Shown here: one piece after another, positions 11,340 to 23,199 of the stretch
Position numbering within the stretch: position 1 is the first letter of the stretch
Layout: every line of letters begins with the position of its first letter
Origin: Isoetes taiwanensis
Taxonomy: Eukaryota; Streptophyta; Lycopodiopsida; Isoetales; Isoetaceae
Length of the DNA: 64,000 bases
Assembly: GCA_021234155.1 (NCBI GenBank)
Contig: JAJEKV010000038.1
Location: 10,995,190-11,059,189 of the forward strand
Direction: 5' to 3'
Notes under the pieces: model-generated
The model's input: only the letters and a program-made list of their open reading frames with translations
Told to the model about the DNA's origin: nothing
Databases searched by the model: none
Position numbers and translations under genes: made by a program

Positions 11340-11934
11340 AGAGGAGATTTTGGGGTTGTTGTGAATGGCAGAGAAGAAAATGGTGGGTGGAAAGTTAGAT
11401 GAATTCAGAACAACAGTAACTGAGTTCACGAAGTCATTTATATAAGCATGGGGAGAATGCAATGTTAGGCATTACATTCATATACTTCACGCCCATGGCT
11501 TGTGGTTTGCCAAACAATACGAGAGCTTGGGAATATGGAATACGCCGAGAATGGAGGAGTCACATAAGCAAGCTAAGAATGTTTTTTTTTAGGTTCACCC
11601 AACATCGAGGTTCGTGTAGTAATTCATTGCAACAGATGTGTCAATGGTTCTACAGAAGGATTATCTGCAAGCTAGAGAAAGAAGATAAGGCAAAACAAGA
11701 CACGACTTTGGCTATAATATTGAGGAGAAAAGCTCAGCAGGAAAAAAGAAAGCAGATATGGTATAGATCTAGTGCAGCACAAAATTTAAGGGAGTGGAGA
11801 TCCACAAGGATCAGACAAGGTAGAAGATATATTTCTAGGGTTTCGAATGTATGAGCAAATCCATATTAATAGTATAACAATGTTGAGCATAATATACAAC
11901 TCTAATGCATGTAGGATGCTATCTTGATAGCGGG
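11340..11934. other. No supported gene
   Basis: A plus-strand open frame at 11462-11854 (130 codons, strongly basic toward its end) is present but unrecognised and without a clear context. Otherwise nothing was seen. Confidence 0.35.
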
Positions 11935-13382
11935 GCATTAGGGCGGATTTGGGGTCTCAAAATGGCCTCCTATCCGCCATTCCACGTCATATTTCCGCTC
12001 CTTTTTTCCCATGCCACCTAGGATACCAAAATCTCATCATTATAGATTTACTTGGAATATTCTCCCGGAATAAGGGGGATTGCGCATTCATGGCGCCATA
12101 TGTATTTAATTCTGTTGGTTGTCAGACAGGCTGATGCAACATGTGGCGCTTCTAAAAAGGCACTTGCATTATAGCATACCGGCAACTCATGACGGTGTCT
12201 CTTGGTTTGTCAGATACCAAGCGTGCGTGTCACCGATTCTTGAGCTATTTTCATTTAGAGGCCATGGCCATACAAGCTTCCCGCCTTCCACATTTCAAAA
12301 TTTGAATGTGTAGGTTGAAGCTTTGTATCAGACTTTTATTTCAAGCATTGCTCATGCTTTATGGGTGGTTGACATGGAGAAGTTTAGGCCCTCCGGCTGA
12401 GTTTCGGCGGAGTCAAGATCGATTAAATTCAATTTGCATCAGCCACGCATAAGTTGGATCTTGCAAGGGCTGATTTTCCAAAACGGGCTGAAGTTTTTGC
12501 CTCAGTCCAAGTTCTGGGTTTTAAGCCGGTAAGCCATAGTTTGTCCATGTGAACCCAGCATTAACCGGGATCTTTACTTCATCCCAATACAGGCTTCCCG
12601 CCCCCTACAATTCGAAATTTGAATTTGCTTAATGTATAAAAGCATGGATTGTAGGAGAATGGACTTTTCGATTTCTATATGCACGTTGCAAATTTCAAAA
12701 ACGAGGTTAGTACGGACGTTCGGCTCACACGGCTTAATTGTCTTTGGGGCATACAAATTGTACACCTTCATTTCGCGCCGTGCGATCCACGCAGTATGGA
12801 AGCTCCAAATGATGTGTGGATAAGGATCCAACTGACTCACTTCAATCGCAAAAAAGGAGGTCTAAAAAATAAGAACTTAGACCTCGACGTGTTGTGTCTT
12901 GCAGGCTCAAAAAGTGTTGACATCTGGGCGGATGACAGTGTATATCCATTGGATCCGTTGAGTTGTAAGAAACCGTCATTTCAGGACGTTTCAAGTTTAG
13001 TCCGATTTTGTGGTGACGGTAACTCTGGCCTCCTAGGATATTGTGAGAGATTGAGAGAGGATGAAGGCATTCAGAATCGAATACAGTTCCTTGAGATGAG
13101 CTGCTTCCGATAAGGAAGTACAAAGGTCATGGTGTTTGTGTTTAGATACTGCTAATACAAGAAGTCTTTGACTACTTTTAACAATAGATTCCTTTAAAAA
13201 TCTATAGCTATTTAAATTATAGCAAAAATGAGTCTTGAAACTCTTTAAGTAGTAGAAGAACTCTTTGACTAGTTATCCATTTGATGACCATTTTTTAAGA
13301 AAATATGATATGTGACATTCTTATATGCAAACATTCATAAAATTTATGAATATTGAAGGTCAAAGCCATCCTTGTTTAAAGA

Positions 13383-13873
13383 GGATCATATGATGCGAAA
13401 AGTTCATGCACAGAAGTAATTGCATATAAGGAATTCGCCTGGCGTGATCCTTGCGTAAAAAAGTAAATAGAAACACAAATATTGAACTTACAACTTAGCG
13501 TAAACAAATAGCATTTTAATAAACCAACACTTTATATACTAACACTTTACACTTTAAATAAGATATTTATTTCTTTCCTTTTACTTGAAAGCTATTTTTT
13601 TTTCAAGATGGATCACACCAAGCGAATAATACATATGCAAAAAAAAAGGGACACACTAAATTCGCATGGTGTGATCCACTTTCTTATTTGTTGTCAAATT
13701 AAAATTAAACACAAGTACTCATTCCTATTTGTATCTAAAATGCTTTACCACTCTTAAGTACATAAGTCATTATCCCTTTTCAAAGAGCATATTATTTTTC
13801 AAGAAGGATCACACCAAGCGAATAGTACATATGCAACAAAAATGGAACACACTAAATTCGCATCGTGTGATCC
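13383..13873. repeat. Three hairpins and a 195-bp tandem duplication (left arm)
   Basis: Hairpins lie at 13383-13450, 13610-13677 and 13806-13873. Each begins with GGATCA, followed by a variable stretch and GCGAA, and ends with the inverse TTCGC...TGATCC. Stems are 17-18 nt and loops about 32 nt. The second and third sit in tandem copies of a roughly 195-bp unit that includes CTTTACCA and CCCTTTTCAAAGAGCAT. A third copy of the unit is interrupted by E1. Confidence 0.85.
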
Positions 13874-13964
13874 ACTTTCTTATTTGTTGTCAAATTAAAA
13901 TTAAACACAAGTACCCCTTCTCATTTAATGCTTTACCACCCCAAGTGCATAAAGTTATTAGTCC

Positions 13965-13968
13965 TTTT
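13965..13968. other. Left target-site duplication of E1 (TTTT)
   Basis: TTTT precedes the E1 terminus GGGTAATT and recurs at 20926-20929 after the right terminus. The unbroken paralogue at 13774-13790 reads CCCTTTTCAAAGAGC, exactly the joined flanks with one TTTT. Confidence 0.85.
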
Positions 13969-14909
13969 GGGTAATTTTTTGTTAGTGGTACACAAAAAAG
14001 CATGTCGCGACATTGGTGCTGGCGTGGTGCTTTTTGCCCTTCATCGAATTTCTTCATGCCCGTCACCTATTTTTCAAGGCCCGTCACGGTTGCTGATCAC
14101 CCGCCAATTTCCTTCCCATCATCCGGAACGGTTGATCAGCAGGCCATCTCAGCAATCCGGAATCCTCAAGCCATCTCATCAATCCATCTCATCGATCCCG
14201 AATTTGATGCTGGAGAATCATGGCTTCAATTTTGAGTCAGTTGAAAGATTGGCGGGCAATTGAGATAGAATGGCGGGCTTCCACGCTTTATCTTGTTTTC
14301 AGAATTGATGTGCTTTCTTTTCTTGAATTTACCATGAATTGGGAGGAAAGATTTCTCCAACCGCCCAAGCATAGTGTCACTTTTGATGCTAAAGATTTCA
14401 TAAGCGAAGATCCGGAATTTGGAACAACAATCGGAGGAAATTTTATGCTTATACTCCCCTTTGGCGGATAATTTTCTCCGGTCAGTTCAAAAATTGTCTG
14501 TTGTGGAGAATGCGGATAATTCTTTTTCTTCTCGTTGTGAAAGAACCGCAAATAGTGAGGGGAATTTATTTTCAGTTCTTATAATGGTAATATCTTGAAT
14601 TATCGATCAATTGCTTGCAAATTATGATAGCTAACAAGTTAACCTCATTTTTAGGATGAAGGTGAGGCCAATAGTCAATTCGGACCAACCGACAATTGGA
14701 ATCTTGTTTTTGGTGAAAGTATTGGAAATTGTGAAGAGGATTTTCGATTGAACACTTCGGTCTCATGTTTGTGATGCTACCACGGCGATGCAGAGCCACC
14801 AAAGACATCCAATTTTGAAACAAACGTGATGGTTTTGAAGCATTTTGTGATCTACCTACAAATTTCGTAAGTGCTTGAAAACCGCTTTTAAATGTTAAAC
14901 AGTCTTGAA

Positions 14910-17900
14910 ATACTAGTTTGCTAATTGTTTTAAAGGTGGTGTTGAGGTCCAAAGATGAACATGGGTTTGAAGATCAGGAATCACTCTATAGAAAATTGCA
15001 TGCAATGAAAAGGAGAGAACAAAGAGCAAAAGAAAAGAGCAAGAGAAGTGACTTACGTAAAGATGTCTCCAAAGAATGGACTAAGCAAGAGAAGAAAAAC
15101 AACAAATTTCAAAAAAAAATAGCATTGTACAATAATAAGGTATGTGCAAATGCTTCACAACAAGACAGGGAAGACATTCTTGAAGGTGTTGCTAAAAGAC
15201 CGCCGTAATACGTGTATTGAAATTGAAAGAAGTGAAAACAATGTCAACAATAGTGGAAAATTTGAGAAAATCTTTGGCTCAACATAAGTATGATAGGAAA
15301 ACTGATGTGGTGGTGAGCTCGAACCTCAAAGAATGGTTTATCTTTGTTGCCTCAGAGAAAACCAAACCGTAGAAGGCTATCCAATGTTTGAATTTGAACG
15401 TAAAATATGTTACAACAAAGAAAGACATAGAAGAGCGAAAAAGAGAAATTGGTGAAGGTCCCCGGTCAATGTTTAAGAGACAAACCAGATGTGACAAACT
15501 CACTAATCAACAAAGAAAAGCTTGTGGTTGAGTTCGACCAATAATTCAAGAGTGTCTCCATGCAAGAAGCATGTGATTACAATTAGGATTGCCAAAGGCA
15601 ATAAAATATTGCATCCTCTACATTTTTGGAAGAGACCGAGGTTGGTTTATCTAATTTCCCTTTCTTTTCTTTTTTTTTTAAATTTACCATGCCTACAATG
15701 CTTATGGTTTTAATGCAGGTTTCATTTTATGAAAGATTTCAAGAGAGTTTCCAAAATTCGAGGGTGTCTTTTCGACTTTTCATGCAATGAAACCTAGCTT
15801 TGTAAGGAAAGTAAAGGATGGGGAGACATCTTTCCGTGTATATCACATGAGGTTGGATTATGTTAGACAAGCAATTAACAAAATGAGGTTGGACACAAAG
15901 ATTCATGGAAGTGAATGTAATTGTACATGTGTTGTTTGTGGTCCTGGCCTTAAATGTGAAGCCAACTTGAAGACATACAAGTCATCAAGTGACATGTGGA
16001 GGTCATTGGTTTGTGTCAAAGATATAGCAGATGAGTGGTATCAACATAATTGCATGCTATTGAAATGCAATTCTTGTGGTCCTTCCAAATTGCCTATGTG
16101 TCCAAAGGAGTTGAATAGAGGTGCTGGTCACCAGTTGATTGGAAGACATTTGATAGAGTAAACCCTTCTTCGCATTATCTACTTTAACTTTGTTGTATTG
16201 GAGAATCTTTCATACTCATTACTAAAAGAGTTTTATGTAAAATTACAGGGTTTTTGAAGCATCTATGAACCCGATGGAACTGGAGCTTTGAAAGTAGTAC
16301 CAAAACCAATAGTTAAGCTCGTTTACAAGACAAGTAGTAATGCTATTGATATTTTGGAGTATGCTAAGAATGTATTGACAGATTTTATTCCTCACAATTA
16401 TGAAGCCGGATGGCAAGGCTAAACAGTTTAGGGATTGCTTAGCCACTTTTCCAAAAGACACGGTTGTATCAAGAATAGACTTTTCTTGAGAATTACACAT
16501 TCAAAATACAAAGAAGAGATCCAAAGTTTGCATTGGAGGAATGATCAATGCACAATACCGTGCACATCACATACGTGCATGCAAGCCGCCGCAGAGAGGT
16601 TCAAGAAAATTGTCTAAGTAAGTGTGAGAGGAACATCATCAAAGAGACACACTTTTATGTCTCGGATGACAGAGAACATGATACTCTCTTTGTTCAACAT
16701 TGTCTTAATAAGCATGCTAAGTTTCTAGGCTTAAAAGTGTGGATTACACCAACCATGTGATGTGGTCGATGGTTGCTCACATCAATTCAAGGGTGCAAGA
16801 ACATTTTTTTCTTCATTGGTAGATTTTTTAAGACCTCGGTATTCCAATTAATGGAATTACTTTGCCTCTTACCATGGAAAAGGTATGCCAAAGACTTCGC
16901 AGATTTACTTCAATTGTATGTCTCCAAAGTAAGCTTCTCTTTTTGTTTGTAGGTGAACATGATGGGGCGTGGGTGTTGATTAAAAGAGCACTCACACATG
17001 AAATGTTAAAGAGGAATTCTAGACCCTTAAGAGATGCTCATGATGTTGTCATATTTTGCCGGGGAACACTTCAGTAATTCGACAAACGCACGTAAATATT
17101 GTGTTCATAGTTATATTTGTAAGCACCATTTATGAACTCATTTATTTGGCTTTGCAGATTCTTTTTTTGGGAAATAGGCAAAGAAGATGTGTGTGCAGGG
17201 ATGAATTGTTTGAGTGTGCTACTTTGGTAGGATCTAGCAAATTCCATAGCATTAGACCGGTCAACAACAAGGACCCTACTATGGTTGCACACATGAATTA
17301 TTCCCGCTCGCCACCGCCACCTTGTTGGTCCGCTAAGTAAACAAGTGTATTAATAAAGAAAGAATAGGATCATGGGTTTTTTCAGAATTAAGGCCAGGAA
17401 TAGAGGAGGAAATAGAAGCTTGTGATGGGCCAGTGTATGAAGGTGATGCTGAGTGGAAGTCTGATATCATAGACATTGGAGAGAATTTTGCTGTTGTTGC
17501 TCCAGCAGACAATAAGGAGAAAGTTGATTTTTACATTCTCAAATGTACTCAGACAAAGCATGTTGTTGAAAAAGCTTTCAAGGATCCCTGGGGACAGAAG
17601 TTTGGTAGGAGAGAAGTTGTAGTAACTGGTAAGTTTTATAAGTTTGTAGGTGATAATAAGTATGAACTTCTAAGACATGAACCAGACTGCAATGTGTACA
17701 GTCATTTGGTTGTATCATGCAACTTCTTGATGGAAGATATGGGAGGTAACTTGTATGAGTTACAAGAGGAGGTCCATGAGCACATTCTAGAAAGTTTGCA
17801 AGCTCAATCTTCAATTCTAGCCCAGTGTGATGCAGCAAATAACAGTAAGCTAGCAGGAGCAACAACCAAGGCCAATTCAAGAAAAGCAAAGAAAGTTGAA

Positions 17901-18149
17901 AAAGGAAAAACCAGTAACAGCAGCAAAACAACAGACAAGAAAGATGTTGTAGGAAATTCAACAAAGCAGGTTGCAAGCAAGGTCAGTGCAAGGCAAGCAA
18001 GAAAAATAGTGAAACAAGAATTAAAAAAAAATAGCAAGAAAGCCAGGACAGCAGCAAACCAAGAAAAAGATGTTGCAAAGTCGAGTAAAGTTGTTGCAAA
18101 CAAAACAACTACTAAGAATGGCAAGAACATTCTAAAAGGAAAAAGTTGA
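14910..18149 (+). pseudogene. Transposase-like gene of E1 (zinc region, DDE-like core, C-terminal domain)
   Basis: Exon-like pieces read in order. A basic N-terminus comes first (14918-15205, RREQRAKEKSKRSDLRKD). A Cys/His region follows (15787-16161) with CNCTCVVCGPGLKC, LVCVK, EWYQHNCMLLKCNSCG and MCPKEL. The core starts with RIDFSENYTF and QSLHW (about 16460-16540) and continues with KETHFYVSDDREHDTLFVQHC and DGCSHQFKG (about 16765). It ends in EHDGAW and DAHDVVIF (to 17077). The C-terminal domain (17433-18149) has GENFAVVAPAD, VDFYILKC, WGQKFGRREV and a lysine-rich tail. Frames shift several times and the third motif lost its HGKG part, so the copy is dead. The three acidic motifs fit an RNase H-like DDE/DDD transposase; similar SDGxxxQFK proteins occur widely in plants and animals. 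The same order is seen in E2 and E3. Confidence 0.75.
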
Positions 18150-18479
18150 TGAATTAACATTCAGCACAATGCAAGCAGTGATGTATACAAATCAATTCAA
18201 TCAATATACACATTCTTTAAAAACCCGCAGACTTTTAGAGTTGTGTTTATTTTGGCAAAAAAATTACTCCATTCAACACAAATCTAATTATACATTATTT
18301 AAAATCCATCAAACCATTTGGATTTGTGTTAAACTTGCAACAAGAAAAAGGAATGCAGAATAAACAATTCACATTAGGAATAAAACTTAAACTTTCTTTG
18401 TATTACAAAAACGCCCCACGGTGTGGAGTACATTACAAAATGCATTATGCATGTATAACATTAGCGGATCATAAATATT

Positions 18480-20518
18480 AATGCTTTGGTATAACAACAA
18501 GCTTCTTTTCGTGATCAAGAGCAAACTCATTCATCCGGGCTTGGTAGCAGGAGAGCCTCATACTTCTTCAATTCAGCAAGCCAACCTACTTGGTCAAGTG
18601 TTATGTCGGTGTTTGGAATCACATCCTCTTCGTAAGTTGCTTCCTCATCCTTATTAACACCTTTTCCATCATCCGTGGAAACAACCTCATTTGCAAAAAC
18701 AAAAAAAACTCAATTTCGTGGAAAGAAGTATAAAAGGAAACAAATATATTGTTAAAAGGTTTTAACCTTTTCTTGGACTAACATCCTTCATTTCATTGTT
18801 GTTTTGTGGACCAAATCCTCGCTCAACCTTGTTTGTCACTATAAAAGATAAAAGGAATAGATTAAAAATAATACATCACTTATCCAAAGACCTAGTAACA
18901 CTTTACCTTCCTTAGCAGCCCGTGCATGTTCAAATCTGGTGCATCATTCTTCTTTGCTTTTTGAAGAGGAAGCATAGTGAGTCATCTTGATTGGACTGAG
19001 CTTGTCCACATCAATAAGATCAAATGAAAAACAAAAAAAAACATCATCAAAAAAGAAAAATAACACATGTAACAATTATAAATTCATTATACCTCAGATC
19101 ACATCTTCTCATCTTTTTGTAGCACTTCGAAAGTACCAATGGTCCTCTTCCCTGGCGGCCTTCCTAATAGGTAAAAAATCTTCATCAATTTTACCTCACC
19201 GCCGCTTTCCAAAGACTATCTTCAAATTTCCTGGTTTTTTTCACTATCTGTTTCTTGGGAGTTGTATCTTCAATTTCCTCATCTTCTTCAAATTCCTCAT
19301 CACCATCCTCCTCTTCAAAGATCGTAAAGCATCTTCTTCACTCTCTACCGCTCTTTGCATCGGCTTTGTATCCCGGTTCTTTTAAAAGTGCTTGAGGCAC
19401 TTCGCACCACATTCGGAACTATGCATGCCGAAGTTTCCAGCACTATACTAAAGCAATACACATGATACTTGTCTTTGGCAAGAAAGCTTAACATGCATTT
19501 CATAATCGGTAGCAAGCACCAAACCACAGACATTGCATACCTCGTCATGCATTAGAGGAATGTGGTACTCTCCCATGGTTACTCTGACATGCCTTTTGGA
19601 CTTCACATGCTGCTGCATGAAGCGCACATTTTACAACACTTGTGCCCGGTACTCCATTTTCTCTTGATACCTTGCAACATCCATCTTGACTTCTCAATCT
19701 CCTTTTGGAGTGCAAAATGTTTGGGTTCTCGCCGACTTTGGTGTTTACCTCTCCGGCATTTCCCTTAACAACTTCTCGTCCCTTTTAAGGGTCTCGATGC
19801 ATTTCTTTATGTCATCATCTCGGTTCTATATGCTTCCATTGCTGTCCAAGATTGTTTTTATCCTCAATAGCTTCCAAAGCAGACAGAAACAATTTTTGTC
19901 AACACTTTGTACAAAGACCTTCTCGAGCCTCAAATGATCCTCTTGTTTCTTCACTATGTTCATTTCATCAATTTGTTTGAGCTCGTTCAAGCCGTTTATG
20001 ACATGCGAGAATGGCCTCTATGCTTTTATTGAAATAAGACCCATCATTTCTTGACCTCTTGTCCATTGAATCTCTGAAGCCTCGAATTTAAACCGTGCCC
20101 AATTCACCTTGTATTTCTCCGGATTAAGGCGAGCTTTAACAAATGTTTTGCCACACAAAGGCACGAGAAAGTCGAGTCCTACACTCATTGTTGGTGAGGC
20201 CCCTTTGATATATCTTGAAATCGATCTTTTAGCTTGGTGGCATCTCGTTTCTCGAACCATTTTGACATGAATCTTCCCTTTAACCAAAGGGGCTTTCCAT
20301 ATCTCATTCCAATCTCTTTGGAGAAACATCTTTCCACTTAATTTCTTTCGGCTTTGTGCCAAGACACCACATAAATCTCGCAATGAAACAAACTCATTTC
20401 GGTTCGAGCAATTTTCATCTGCAATCAAAAGGAAAAAAATAATCAGTTTCATAACAGAGCAAAAAACAGGTCTTCAAAGCTAATTCCTGGGGCTTACCTC
20501 CTTAACTTCGTTTGCCAT
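18480..20518 (-). pseudogene. Second gene of E1, unrecognised, coiled-coil and Cys-rich
   Basis: A minus-strand gene faces the transposase. A likely start ATG lies at 20516-20518, with a seven-codon exon ending at a GTAAG donor and an acceptor near 20419. The main exon (20018-20418) encodes ENCSNRNEFVSLRDLCG, then WNEIWKAPLVKGKIHVKM. Downstream come a charged heptad-like stretch (KCIETLKRDEKLLREMPER), a Cys pair CNVCGL after MGEYHIPLMHDEV with a trailing His/Cys that may form a zinc finger, and an acidic region. Stops and frameshifts are frequent and the exon phase no longer matches. No known family was recognised. By position it may be an accessory transposition protein; that is inference. 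Confidence 0.5.
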
Positions 20519-20953
20519 GGCCTTACAAACAAAGTAATTTAAGAAATCGGTCTTGAGAAGATGAAATAGCGCTTGCCGGAAGAGGAACAGAGATATCAGT
20601 TTTTTCAGCAATACACCAAAAGGGGTCGAATTTGAGATCAAACGTCTCGTCTACTTAATGAATTCTCGGATTGTGGGATGAATTATATGCTGACGGCAGG
20701 ATCATACTCATTTCTTTGATAATTGGCATGATGGGATCTGTACGGCCTTTTCGCGCCCAGCACTTCATTACCTGTCATCCCGACTTCATAGCCCATCATG
20801 AACCCTTCAACTTGCACGGCACCCTTCATTTCTTTTCGCCCGCGACGTAAAAAAAGCGCTAAAAAAAGGTGCTGGAGACGTGCTAAAATTTCGTTTTTTT
20901 GTATACCACTAATATAAACATACCCTTTTCAAAGAGCATATCTTTTTTAAGAA

Positions 20954-21993
20954 GGATCACATCAAGCATCCTATTTGCATCTAAAATACTTTACCAACTC
21001 TAGTAGTACATAAAGTTATTAGCCCTTTTCAAAAAGCAAACACTTTATCAATAAATGAGCACGTCACATATCCACACTTAACTTCAAATAAGACACATAT
21101 ATATTTCTTTTATTAAAAGATAATCAAAGTAATTTTATTTTAGTGTGATCTTTTTTCCAAAAAGATCACACCAAGCGAATTTTGTATAAGCTAAAAGGTT
21201 GGAATATACTAAATTCGCATGGTGTGATCCACTTTCTTGTTTGTTGTCAATAGATAATAACACCAAGTCCCTCATCAATAGTCTCCCATTTGCATATAAA
21301 ATATGTATCATTCCAAGTTATATTATGTTTTATGAACTAAACTTTTTCAAAGAGGGTCCCAAAGCAAAATACAAACACTTAATCAATAAGCCAACACTTT
21401 ACCAACAACCAAAGCTTTATTAAATAAGATTTTTATGTTATTTTATCAAACCTAACAATGTTTCCATATGTGACACTTTGAGTTAACTGATCCTTAGGCT
21501 CATGAAAGCGACATTTTATACAATATGTCTTTGGAGCTTTTGTGTCGTGGCATTAGTAAACACCTCTAATGGAGCAAATATTTTGTAACTCATTTTTTCA
21601 ACAACCCTGGATGCACGTCTTATCAAACATTTCTTCATTACAAGGACACCATTCTCATAAGGCTTGCACAATTCGCTTAAAAGAGATCATGGGACGACTT
21701 TCAAGCTCGGCTCCCACAACTTTACAACGTAAAACTAGATGCCCATTGCCCTGAATGTATATCTTGGAAAAGCATGTCTCTTATGTCCATATGTTAGACA
21801 ACAACGATGCTAGTAATGCTTTTCCCTAGTCTCAAATCCCCGACATCTGATAAATATAGCCCAAAGAAAAATATTTGATTCAGTGAGTGAATATAAATCA
21901 AGAAGAGGGAAGAAAAAAGAACCAAGGATCACATGACGCGAAATCTCACTACACATTTACAAAGTGCATATGCATTTTCGCATGGTGTGATCC
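20954..21993. repeat. Hairpins of the right arm
   Basis: A partial copy of the 195-bp unit (from about 20926, with the half-hairpin AAGGATCACATCAAGC at 20952) continues the repeat that E1 split. Full hairpins occur at 21163-21230 (AGATCACACCAAGCGAAT / ATTCGCATGGTGTGATCC) and 21927-21993 (GGATCACATGACGCGAAA / TTTTCGCATGGTGTGATCC). They share stem sequence and size with those of the left arm. Confidence 0.85.
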
Positions 21994-22810
21994 ATGTATT
22001 ATTGAGGGTGCAAATTTGCAAATATCCTCCTCTTCAAATCCCTTTCCCCCCTCCCTTCCCCTTTTTTTTTTGCAATATACTATCCATAGCATTTATTTTG
22101 AACCCTATAGTTCTACCTATTCATTGCGTATGAATGTCGCTCCGGCGATGTAACTCCATAGTCACCCTTCGTTAAAGGATAGCATTCTCACCCACGAGCC
22201 TATGGATAGATATCCTTCCACCGAATCGATCGATCGGTCGTTGAATTGTAAGAATGAATGGCGAGAGCAATACGATGAATGGGAAGAGTGAAAAGTAGGG
22301 AAAACTTCAGAATGAAAATTTGGGTAGTAAAAACATGGCATGTAACGACGTTTGCTTGTCCGCACATCGCCTCGCCGTTGTTGCTTAACTCTATGCTCGC
22401 CCGAAAAAAAACACGGACACTATTGGAGACTTGGATTCCAAATGAAGAGCGGATGAGAGGATGCACGAAGCGGTGCTAATGTGAACAATGGAAATCTTGG
22501 TGCCAAAATTTGATAAGGTGGTTGGTGCATGTGGGCATGTGCACAGTAGGCGGGAAAAGTAGCCATTATTTTGGTCCGCGATACGATTTTCGAAAAATGC
22601 GGGCCATTAATGTGGTTGCAATGAATGCACACACATGTCCTATGAAATTTCGCCATGTGGATGCCAAGTAAGCCTGCTCCTTTTTCTACTTGCCAACTAA
22701 TACTGACTTTGGAAAAAAATGCGCAAACATCATTGGTCGCGAGAAACATGGCGTGGAATTTTGGCATCCAAGATATGGGCCATTTTGAGACCCCAAATCC
22801 GCCCTAATGG

Positions 22811-23115
22811 CACGGTGTGAATTAGCAGTAATTCGCACCGTGACCACCGTGCGAATATTATTTATCCTATAATTAAATAACAACTTGTTTCGCATCGTGG
22901 CCACGATGCGTAACAGGTTATCATTTAGTTATAGGATAACTAATATTCACACTGTAACAGGTTGTCGTTTAGTTATAGAATAACTAATATTCCTACCGTG
23001 GCCACGGTGCGAATATGAGTTATCCTATAGCTAAACGACAACATGTTTCACACCGTGGCCACGGTTGAAACAAGTTGTCGTTTAGTTTTAGGATAGCTAA
23101 TATTTGCACCGTAAT
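22811..23115. repeat. Array of CACCGTGGCCACGGTG-type palindromes
   Basis: Palindromes lie at 22832-22855, 22891-22910, near 22995-23012 and 23048-23067, all variants of CGCACCGTGGCCACGGTGCG. They are separated by alternating inverse copies of GTTATCCTATAGCTAAACG, so the array is palindromic at two scales. Further copies occur at 24601-24620 and 24660-24675. The array starts exactly where the 10.9-kb element ends. It looks like the subterminal region of a separate transposon whose genes lie at 23.2-25.5 kb. Confidence 0.85.
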
Positions 23116-23199
23116 TTCTAAACATAAGTTTATACCTACAATTTCTAGGTCGATATATATCACCAAACCAAATCATACACAGACATAGTGCAACTAAAA

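Larger units (their letters stand above)
13969..20925 (+). mobile_element. E1: DNA transposon with GGGTA termini and 4-bp target duplication
   Basis: The element is 6957 bp long. The terminal 31 nt of the left end and of the inverted right end agree at 26 positions, including GGGTA, TTAGTGGTA and ACAAAAAA. The 4-bp duplication is TTTT. The left half carries the shared transposase-like gene on the plus strand; the right half carries a different gene on the minus strand, so the two converge near 18.2-18.5 kb. Both are decayed. E2 and E3 share the end sequence, the duplication length and the plus-strand gene. Confidence 0.88.
11935..22810. mobile_element. 10.9-kb element with perfect 31-bp terminal inverted repeats
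   Basis: The left end 11937-11967 (ATTAGGGCGGATTTGGGG...) is the exact inverse of 22778-22808 over 31 nt. Similarity continues inward (ATTCCACGTCAT / ATTCCACGCCAT). About 7 kb of it is the nested element E1 (13969-20925), so the original element was roughly 3.9 kb. Both arms carry small hairpins ending in GGATCAC/GTGATCC. A target duplication could not be fixed: the outer bases read GCGGGGC on the left and GGCACGG on the right. No transposase of its own was recognised; a plus-strand frame at 12679-13113 in the left arm is unassigned. Confidence 0.8.

Noticed and set aside
11462-11854. 130-codon basic frame
   Set aside because: No recognisable domain, and neighbouring sequence is repeats; cannot be told from chance.
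11935-22810. hAT assignment for the 10.9-kb element
   Set aside because: The TAGGG near the end is suggestive, but the eight bases outside it (CGGGGCAT and ATGGCACG) do not form a duplication.
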